From: Gymnogyps californianus
Taxonomy: Eukaryota > Chordata > Aves > Accipitriformes > Cathartidae
Assembly: GCF_018139145.2 (NCBI RefSeq)
Contig: NW_026114224.1
Span: 1,488,001-1,552,000, forward strand
Reading direction: 5' to 3'
Length of the DNA stretch: 64,000 nt
The first letter of the stretch is position 1; every line of letters begins with the position of its first letter. The notes below the pieces were generated by a model. That model did not search any database, had not been told where the DNA came from, and worked only from the letters and a program-made list of their open reading frames with translations. Positions 42,101 through 53,300 of the stretch are shown one piece after another. A program made the position numbers and the translations under genes.

Positions 42101-45100
42101 AACTCTCCTCTGTATTTAAATCAGAGGGATGATGACTGGGTGAAGGTGAGGCATTAGAAAAGCACTGCAATTTAACTATTTTGTGGAAAACTCCTGAGGA
42201 AGTACTCTGAAAGATGCTGACTCCTTGAAGAAGGGAAAAGGAAAAGAGAAAAAAACCAAACAAACAACAAAAAAAAGACTGGCCACTTAAAACACTGCTG
42301 ATATTTTGTACTGCACAACTTTTCCTAATGGCAGCAACAAAATCATTAATGCTTGGACTGGGAAGCTGGGAAGAGAATATCAAGATTTGGTAACCACCTG
42401 AAAAATCTTTAATTCCAGTTTACAAAGAGAGACAAGCAGCATCTGGCTCTGGCAAAAATTTTGCCCCTCACTTTCATTTTGATGGATCCGATTTCAATTT
42501 GTTCTAAGCATAGCTGCAAGTTTTATTAATATTTTTTCCTATCTTGATGTTACTCTATTCTACAAAGATTCACAATGTCTTCACTGGCACAATATTTGAA
42601 TATATTCCAATAATGAATTAGAAGAGTTGGCTAATATTGTAAATATTTTTCCTGCTTTTAAGTGAAAAGCTAAACATATTTTTTTCATTCCAGTTTCTCT
42701 GCTCACCTATCAGTGTTGTGTACGGCCCTTACAGGCAATGTATACAGCTTTGATACTGCTGATAAAACTCAGAGAAAAAAGCAACGTGTATCCAATGGTG
42801 ATCTAATGTGACGCTACCTAACTTGGAAACATCAGTTTGCTTTTGTTCAATGTATTATTGCACCTGTATAAACTGTAGCAAATTTTTAAATGTTTCAACT
42901 CACAAAGAATTTTCTCTGTTGTAGAAACTCACCTTTGGTTGGCTTATGTGAGTAATATATGCTAGAGATTAATAATGATCCCAGTCTTTTCATTCCCCTT
43001 ATGAGAAGATGAGAACATCTTCAGGTTCTCCCACTCATAAAAAGGAGATAGAGTCAAAGCTGGATAATTTTTTCATTAAAAGAAACAAAAAGTGTATCAG
43101 CTGTGCAGCAACATACTCGCTCTCAAGCAGTCTTACAAAGACTCAATTCTAAAACTTACATAAAGAACAGCAATTTGTACAAGATCAATTAATCAAAAAA
43201 GGACAGAAATTTAAATTAAACTGAGTGTCTCTGAACAAGCACAGACCATCCCAAAACCAAGTCACATAGACAGATCAAGCATACCTGTCGCACAAACAAG
43301 TTATGATCCCTTCAGTGCTGAGCTATAGCTCGGACGGACTTTACTCCATTAAGCATTCGCTCTCAACTCAGCCAGTTTCAGCTGCAAGAAAAGTGTCTGA
43401 ATCTTTTAAAATGAACCCCTATACGTACACTCTCGGCCACGGCTGCCTCCTCTTCCCCGTCTGTTGGAACTTCCCCGTCCGCGACTCACTTCTCTGTCCC
43501 CTCGTTTTTCTCTGTTCTCTTTGTTTTCTGAACTTTCCTTTCCAAGGCTTTTCTTCTTTCCCCCTACAGTCTCCCAAGAAGTCTATTTGGGTAGAATAGA
43601 ATTAGATACAAAAGTCAAAAAGGAAGAGACAGCTCTTAATGCATACTTCCACCTCACACCTCTCCAGTTCATGGAAAAAAACAGGTATTTGCATAACATC
43701 ACATATGTAATACCTTGCAAACTACACTGATACAAGTGGAAACACAGGCTGTATTTTTGGGAAGAGATGAGAAAGAAACAAATTTTAGAAGTTGGATTTT
43801 CTTATGGAATGTGAGAATCCCAAATAGTTCTGGCTATAATGGACTTTTACTAGTTCAAGGAAGCCTAGATACGACCACAACGCAGAAAATCTGCAAAGCA
43901 AGCAACAGTTTCCCTCTCAACTACCTCCATAAATCTAGCAAGGGAGCATGCACAGAGCTATCTTTTTCTCCCAAGGAAATGAAAAAATGCTTATAAGCAT
44001 CATTGAACAAGAGACTGCTGAGAATAAGTACGTGGCCGGGGGGGGGGGAAGAAAAAAGAAAAAAACATTATCCAGACATACTAGAATTCAAGCACCAAGA
44101 GACAGAATGGCAGAACAACAACTTGGGAAACCTGGGGCCATGATAAGCCAGACCATCCACTCTTAACAGCTACAGTTCATCACACACAGCAAAATACAGG
44201 AAAAAACTATGTCTAAACAAGACAAGGGACCAAGGTCCAAACATCAGGCTTCAGCTTTAATATTAAACTCCATCTTTAAAATAAATTCAGGGATCATATC
44301 GGCTCTATAGGAGTTGAAAATAAAATGACTAAAACACTTGCTAAGAATAGCACAGCAACTCATATATTATGCAATTGCATGGTTAGTCTATTGAGCCATA
44401 GTTGCAAAGCAAAGAGGAAGAAAGGTATTATTTGCAAACCATTAAGATGGCAGATAGGTTTATATATATGTCCCCATCTCTAGGAGCTTATAGTCTAGGT
44501 AAGGTATTTAAGTGGGAAATTTGCATATGCAAATAAGGTGCCATCAACTGTGAAGCACTACATAAAGCCATGACCTCTGACAGGCACCTGCATCAAACAA
44601 AAAAGGTTGGCTATCAGTACTTTTAGGTCCTGTCCTATCTCTTCTCAATTCAGAAGCCCTCACGAGGTAGGCAATGACCAGCTAGTCCAAGCTGCCTAGA
44701 ATTGAGAAAACTAATGCTCTTGAGAAAGCATGTAACAAAGCAGTTTACAAGTATAAACTCAATGTTTCAGTGTCTCCTTTGAGAGAATAAGTACTAAGAG
44801 AATGGTTACTCTCTAATTTTTTAACATGGTATAGGTGAGAAAGAAGGCTGAAATCACTTTTCAATTTCATCTCCAGTATAGAAGACTACACCGCCATAAG
44901 CCAACTTAGGTGAAGCGCAGACAGCGCAGATTAGAAGTACAAAACTACGTGTTTGAGCAACACCATGTTATTTGTGCGACAGAAAACTGTTTCCTCCAGT
45001 AACTATCACATGGCTTCACCTGCTGTAGCCTATGTAACTGCATTACACACTAAAATACTCCTAGAGCTTTAGAGACACTTCACAGGAGAAAAAAAATAAC

Positions 45101-48100
45101 TGCACTGACAACTGAAGAACCAAGTCTATATAGTTCAGAATGCACTACTATTTCACTGATGGGCATGGTGCCAAAAGATCTTTAACCATTTTAAGAAATA
45201 CCCAAAACTAGATGATCTTGCAAAGCTTAAGAGGAAGCAGTCTCTCCTTAGTAAGGTTTTACATGACTTGGGAAGGATCAGTAAAAGGATGACTATGAAA
45301 GCATCAGATCCATGCTTTCCCACAATATAATTTTGAGGAAAGCCTTGAGAAGTCGGGCATGTCCTTTAAGATAGAGGATGGTGCTACCTCTGGGCATGGG
45401 AATCCATCACAGACTATCAAAGCTGCCTGTTTTTGTAAGGGAGCTAACTGATTACAATTTCAGCTGAGGATGCCTGAGGCAACCCAAATGACAGTTGTGG
45501 GCCTGACCTTCGAAAATATGTAACAGAAGCCTTCTTGCTGGCCTGATCTTAGATGGAAAGAAGAATAATCTGAAAGGTCCCCTTTGTTCTATCTTCAAAG
45601 GTTTAGGAAGTAAAACATGGTCAGGCATAAAATGGATCTTATGCCTGTAGGAAGTTAAATGAATAGAAGTCTTGGGCAAAGAAACATGCCCTTCTCTACT
45701 CTCATCCACAAGCCTCTGTCTATCCAAAGCCAGACTGACACAACTGTTGCAAGTGAAAAGTCTTCATAAAGACTAACAGTCACACAGCATAAAGCCTTAA
45801 AGATCACAGCATTTAAAAAAATAAAAAAGACAAAACTGGCAGAGTACCAAAGAAATTATAAATAGACGTTCTAGCTATCACTCCTTGCTCTTCTAATTCC
45901 TCAAATTGGATAGACACATCTTCTTCCAAATGAGGTTTAAAAAAAAACAACTTCTAGTGCATCAAAGCAGAGTGAAACTAGAAAAAGAGATTTGGGAATC
46001 TGCATTCAGAACTAGTACCACCTTTGCTTCCAACTTTACATCAAATCCACAGTTACTGTTCTGGAGTATAACGGTCTTAAAACAAACTGTTCAAGTTGGA
46101 GGCCCACAAACTTCCATAAAGAAGAATAAATTTCTTCACGCTCTGATGAGGACCCCTTCTAATTAATACTCTTTCCTCCTTGAGCCCTTTAAGTTCTCTG
46201 TATTTGTTTCTGAGTTGCATTTTGTCTACGGAGAGCAGTGGGTTCAGAGGGACTTGTCAAAAGAGCAGAACATATAGATATGTTGCTTCTAATTGATAAA
46301 TGAGTTCAGAAAGTTTCTTCCATGTCACGATCACTTATAACAATTTGCTAAAGTAAGAAAGCATTTCACATTCTCTATCAACCAGAAAACTATTTTTAAC
46401 TAGAAAATGGCAAATATGAGAAGTACAAGAGAACACAAAACCAGCACATTACCAAGACAGATTTAATCAAGGTGAGATGCTCTCTTCTACTCCCAACTTA
46501 CCAGCTCAGTATTATATACTTCTGTGTTTTAGATGACCTCAACTCTTATAAATTAAAAGGGGACAGAAAAGGAAGTCCCCTCAGTCAGAACAGTATGTAT
46601 CCTAGATTTAGGGTGTGTGGGGGGTGAGTTTCCTCATTAACAATAAGCCAGACTACACATCCTGACAAATCACAGGAAATACTGAATGTTCAGCATTAAG
46701 AAAGGAAGTCCAGGTTTCTTTCCCAATTTAGATGAGATGGAATCTAGTTTACTGCCTCGGATAAACTGTAAGAAGTCCCTCCAGCAAAAACTTCAACTGC
46801 AGCAAGACACATTTTCCTGATATCTCTTAGGATAAAAAATTGCTCTGTGCAACATTATAAGCAACATTATTTGTTGTTATATACACATTGTTTAGTCTCC
46901 TCTTTCTGTTTTTCAATAAAGTCATGCAAATGAGCAACACAGTGAAAGGAGCAGTTACTTGCTGTATCCTCTTCTGCCATTAGTAGCACTGTCAATGCAA
47001 CTTTCAGATGTGGAAACCTCCTCCAACTTCAATACTGGCAATGCACACCTACAGAAGCTGCACGACTTAAGTATCTGCCTGCCCTTTAGGTTTATAAAGA
47101 TTGCCCTTTGTGGCAAACACTTAGACTCAGGTCTCAGGGTTGTGGAGGTGCTACAGAGTAACTACAAATATTGCAGCAAAAAACAGGCCTGTGTCTGACA
47201 GAGCACTGAGTTCTGCTGCAGAGTTAAAATTGCTGCATGTAAATGAAAGCCGGAGGACTCTGCAAGAGACTAGCTGAACACCCACAACATTTTCAAGGTT
47301 CAGCCTACTCTAAGGTATGCATGCAGTAGAGAAGCTGCCCCAGTCTCCATTTTCTTCAAAAGAATTTGAATGGAGACATGGAAATCGAAAGCTTCCGAAA
47401 TATGACTTTCCCAATCACTTCTAAGAAGTAGAAAGGCACAGCAAACAAAGAGCGGTTTAATATGAAAGTAAAACCTTACCGTGTCTGAACTTCCTTCCAG
47501 CAGTATGTTGATTGCTCTGTTCACGTCCCCATTACAATCATGTAGTGCCACTATGCACTCATCCTGGTTTTTCCCCGTCACTTCCATAAGCTGGCAGTAA
47601 GAGTCAGACATGTTAAAATATCCAAGTTACCATCATAAGAAAATAAGAGTTAGTACCACCACAGATTCCAAGAAAGTGCATAGCTACTGTGTCAGAGCAA
47701 ACTAAAATCCTAAATAAATGTATCTGCATTTTACAGATCTGCTTGGGATTCAGACAAGAGACAGGATGAAACACAAATTAAATGGTAATCAAGAAAGCAC
47801 TCTTTCGCGCTTTTTTTTTCCTTTAACTTTATGCTTGCAGCAAACGCTGTCACCCCAGAGACAGCAGTATATGAGGGTAAAGATGTAAAAGACCAGGATA
47901 GTTCCAGTATCGTCCTCTCTCCCTCCCCACCAAACATCCCCCTCTTCATCCCACTGTGTGAGAACAGACATAAGGTAAGCCATGGCAGAGAACAGATCCA
48001 TCTGGAAAAACATCCAGACTAAGAAAAAGGTTATTTTTCAGCCAGATCAGCTCCCTCAATCCATTTCAGCATAAGGCCACACAAAAGGCATAAGTGATGG

Positions 48101-50343
48101 CTGCTTAAGGAGACCTAGTACTGAATTATGCTCCATGGACCTGCGGTGCACATCCTGAAGAGTGCAGGATGGAAATAATCAGTCTGTTATGGGACATTCA
48201 GCAACTTCACCCAAAGAAAAAAAACTACATGAGCTAGAAATATATATATGCACAATGTAAAATATTGGAGATTTCCTATGCAGAACTTAATTCTTATCCT
48301 TCCCACCAGCAGAACTACAGGCACTATTGATGTGCTTCCTTTGGCTTCAGGAAGTACAAGACTTCACTTCTGGCACATCAACAGAAGTTTATAACAAGAA
48401 CAACAAAAAGCACTTAATGCTTCAGAGAAGGTTTTACAAAGGAAAAGAAATCAAGAAATCTGCTCCTCTGCTGCATTAATGCGTTCACGCTAATTCTTCT
48501 CTCCTTCTGGGTGTACTCCTAGGTTCTTTGCGAGTTGTGATGTGTTCACTAGGAAAAAATCACTAATACCCACAGCAGAACAGGGACCCAGATTCTCAGT
48601 ACTGCTTGAATTAATGGTCTCAGCTATAAGTATTCGATAACGGAAGCTCAAGCATCTACACCTGAAACTCAGCATGGTAGAGGAAATGGTGTGAGATTTC
48701 ATTTTCACAGTGTAATTCTATCATTTTAATGCATACACAGATCTGGGAGGTCAGATTTTTTTTTTTTTTTAAAATAACACTTCAATTCACCTTTAAGAAG
48801 GTGAATTGATTAGATTGATTATGATTAGATTTTTACTTTTTAGATTAGCTATGATTAGATTTTTACTTTTCCTGAAAAACAGCCAAGATATTAGCAAACT
48901 CAGTTTACACAGGTGACATTTTTCCCATGTGCGTGTACATGTGGACAAGCTGAATGCACTCTTTATTCTGACGATCATTAAGCATCAGGACCATGCTAGA
49001 GAGATACAATCTGGAATAGACATCAGCACAGATGAGTTTTGGCTTAAAGGCTTGTCTACAAAGGAAAATACACCGGTGTAACTATACAGCCAGAGCTATA
49101 TTACCACACAATTTCTTGTAAACAGACTTTACAGTACAATAAGAACACCTTTTCCTAGTTAGACTTACTACCTTCTAAAAAAGGTTTCATCTAAATCAGA
49201 AACAGACACTCTAGCTCCAAAATGTAAGCCAGCTTTGGAGCACCTTATTGCAGGGCATAAAAACTCTGTACAATAAGAAACATACTTGTTTCACTTTATC
49301 TTCAAAATCTGCATCATTCTTATCGTAGATCATCTGAGCAAGGCGAATCTGTTCTGCTGTTGCCTGAAAAACACAAACATCCAATAAAGTACACAAAAGG
49401 TAACAATATATTTTTTAAAAGTATCTCCTAGCGTCACTATATTTTTTTGTTCTCCAGATTCTCAAAAAGAACATACACAACAAGCACAGAGGTGCTATGG
49501 GGAAGGGATTAACATCTCCTCTATACCCATTTTATAGTTAAAAAGTTAGCTGGGACAGAAGCAATTTCAACATGTTCTAACATATCTGAACCACAGTTAA
49601 AGGTCACCACATAGACAAGACAACCATATAATAAAACAGAATTTACCACAGAAGCCTACACTTTGATATTATTACTTTAGTATCTACCACTCCAGAGTTA
49701 GTTTTATCATAACAAACTGGCAACGGTATTTCTAAATTAACCACATCTCTGATGATTCCTGCTCACATCACCTTCCACAACTCTCCCAACAACCACCTGA
49801 CTCTGTAGTTTTATGAGCACTTAAAAAGAGACTGAGTCATGCCTCAAGATTTTGCCCGTGAACAGCCGCACTTATTTTCTTTATAAGTGAATACTGGTCT
49901 CTGAAAATTGCTATAGGATCTTGCTATTAGTGAAACATTTGGTGCTTCTGTAACATTTCTGGACAACAAATCCATGCTGGCAACTTCTCCAAAAGCTGAA
50001 AGACTAAAATGGATGGATGCAGTAAAGTGCCATAAATCCAAATAGGCTATGGCTGCCTGTCCTGGTTTCGGCTGGGACAGAGTTAACTCTCTTCTTAGTA
50101 GCTGGTACAGTGCTGGGTTTTAGGTTTAGTGTAAGAATAATGCTGATAACATGCTGATGTTTTAGTTGTTGCTAAGTAGCGCTTATCCTAAGTTAAGGAT
50201 TTTTCAGTTTCCCATGCTCTGCCAGCAAGCAGGTGCACAAGAAGCTGGGAGGAAGCATGGCCAGGACAGCTGACCTGAACTAGCCAAAGGGATATTCCAT
50301 ACCATAGAACATCATGCCCAGTATATAAACTGGGGAGAGTTGG

Positions 50344-50386
<43 letters not shown>

Positions 50387-53300
50387 ATCACTGCTGGGGC
50401 ATCAGTCAGCGGGTGGTGAGCAATTGCATTGTGCATCACTTATCTTGTCTTGGGTGTTATTTCTCTTTTTTTTTTGTTATACTCCTTTTCATTACAATTA
50501 TTATTATTAGTGTATTTTATTTTTACTGTAGTTATTAAACTGTTCTTATCTCAACCCATGAGTTTTAACTTTTTTTTGTTTTTCACTCCTCCCCGTCCTA
50601 CTGGGAGGGGGAAGCAGCTGCGTGGTGCTTAGATGCTGGCTGTGGTTAAACCACAACACTGCCCCAGAGAGAAAGCAAGTCAAGAACACTAATGTCTCAT
50701 CATACAGGCCGCTCTTCATAGTGCGGCATTTGCAGTCTACTTGAACTGCACTCCCATGAAAATACCAAAGATAACTGTATGCTACATGATCCTGGACCTA
50801 ATTTGATTTCTGCTCAAACAGAAGAGGCTACCGTCTCATGCTAGATAAGGCTGATACTGAAGAGAGCCAGGACCCGAAATGCGAGTTGATGTGCTGTGGA
50901 AGACTTCTTCATTGAGAAGGGGATCACCTCATCCACTGAAATTCTTGATGGAAAGGATTCATCCTGGGCAGCTGGTTGAATTTCACCTTTTGCAGTCTCA
51001 CTTCACAGGACACCCACATGAAATTCTGCGCCTCACAAGTTCAGACTTAATCAGCCTCAAATTGCTTCACTTTTGCAGTTTACCACAAATACAAGCTTCT
51101 AGAGGAGATCGCCAAGTGTAAATCCTGAGAAGACTCTAAAAATTACTCCACCATACACCACCAGCTGCTTATTTGCTGAGAAGTTACCGCAGCTGTCCCA
51201 GCTCCTTGAGGGAAGCAACATTTGCTGTGCTCAGAGGTGAAGTTCCAAGACAATTAGCATTTGTAACGGAGTTAAGTACTCTGCACTACTTCACATTTTC
51301 AAAGTATCATGCTGACAGCTTCATATGTCAGTTGGTAACACAGAAGAGAGTCTGCTCTGGAATTCCCTGTGCCAGCCCTGGTGCCACCCTCCACGAAAGC
51401 CTCCCAGTCAGCGTGGTGCTCTGTGCAAAGGAGCTCGCTCTTGGTGTCTGCTGATACCTCAGCAGAGAGCAAAAACAAAAGGTCTGCTGGTTTCAGGAAT
51501 TAAGCCCTGTTGATCCATCTTCTTGCTCTGACTTCAGCCTCCTCAGGCCCACTGCAACTTTTAAGTTAGTGAAGAGATTTCCTTTAAAGATATTCAGAGT
51601 AAAAACATTCAGACAATGTAATTTCTGTAGAGACATGACTGCATATTTGACCGGTGTCCTGGTTTCTGCTAGGACAGAGGTAATTTTCTTCCTAGTAGCT
51701 GGTACAGTGCTGTGTTTTGGATTTTGTGTGAGAATGATGTTGATAACACTCTGATGTTTTCAGTTGTTGCTAAGTAGTGTTTATACTAAGTCAAGGATTT
51801 TTCAGCTTCTCCTGCCCAGCCAGCAAGAAGGCTGGAGGGGCACAAGAAGCTGGGAGGGGACACCGCCAGGACAGCTGACCCAAACTGGCCAAAGGGATAT
51901 TCCATACCATATGACATCATGCCCAGTATATAAACTGGGGGGAGCTGGCTGGGAGGGGTGGATCACTGCTCAGGAACTAACTGGGCATCGGTCAGCAAGT
52001 GGTGAGCAATTGCATTGTGCATCACTTGTTTTGTATAGTCTAATTCTTTTAGTAGTATTATTGTCATTTTATTATCATTATTTTTCCTTCCTTTCTGTCA
52101 TATTAAACTGTCTTTATCTCAACCCACGAGGTTGTGGGTTTTGTTTTTTTTTTTTTTGATTCTCTCCCCCATCTCACTGGGTGGGGGGAGCGAGCGAGCA
52201 ACTGTGTGGTGCTTAGTTGCTGGCTGGGGTTAAACCACGACAACCAGAAACAGGAAACCATTAAGATTCATTTTTTCCATAAACCAACTTTTTTTCAAGT
52301 CCATGTTAGAAGACAAAAATATACCAGTTTTTTTAACAATATCAAATGTGTGACAGTATCTTCAGTTTTCCTGTGTAAGGAGAGAGCTTAGAAACACAAG
52401 TAGGTGCAATATCACTAATATTTATGCCAGTGGATTACACCCAGATGGAATTGAAGATTCAGAAGAAAAAAAACCAACAAACACCAAATCATTGTCACAA
52501 AAAGTTTTGGTTTTTTCCCCAGCGACTGGTTCTTCTTTAAGGCACCATTGTTACAAGTAACATTGTAGTATCCTATAAAAGAGTATAATTAAGTTTTAAT
52601 TGCAACTAAGAAAATAGTAGCATCTTAAGACAGCTAAAACTTTACTCAACCTTACAAGATATATTATCTTTGCAGCATAACAGAGTGAAGGAAATTTTTA
52701 ACTAACAACTTCAAACTACCAGAAAACAGAAGTGTGCAAAACACAAAATTAAGTGACAGTAATAGGCCCAGATCTTATAATAAAATGGTATATAACAAAT
52801 AAATCCAGAAGCAATGCAAAAGAACTGCGATGTAATTTCTTAAATAACTGAAATGATGATCAATGTGATGATATGACAATGAAATCTCCATTTGGGAAAT
52901 TAACATTATTCTACATTCAGAAAAATGAATTGGTGGTAATTGAACAGTAAAATCCCACGTTTCTGTTGATCTGTAAAGCCTAAGGAGAAAGGTCCATCTG
53001 ATATCTAAACAATAAAAAAAAAATATGGTGCACTAAAACATAATTGCTGTATATTAAATAGCCATCTTTTCCACTGAATTGACCAAACCAGCATCTATTA
53101 TGCAAGAAGTAGAATTAAGCAGACAAAACGCAGAATAAGGTCAGTAAGACCTAATGCTTAAAATCAATGAATCACATAGGTTGGAAAGGTCCTCCAGTGA
53201 TACTCAGTGCAACCTCCCACTGAGAGCATGTCCCATCAGAGGAGCTGCTTGGGGCCAGACAGAGATCCCATAACCTCTCTAATCCATGACCATGTTTCAT

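Larger units (their letters stand above)
47591..49285 (-). other. UBAP2 intron c2-c3
   Basis: Holds the hairpin and 30-bp tandem repeat at 48782-48870. Nothing else recognised. Confidence 0.9.

Noticed and set aside
50058..52242. Provirus bounded by two LTRs
   Set aside because: Each LTR has its own different target-site duplication, and the 1-kb segment between them has no retroviral gene similarity.
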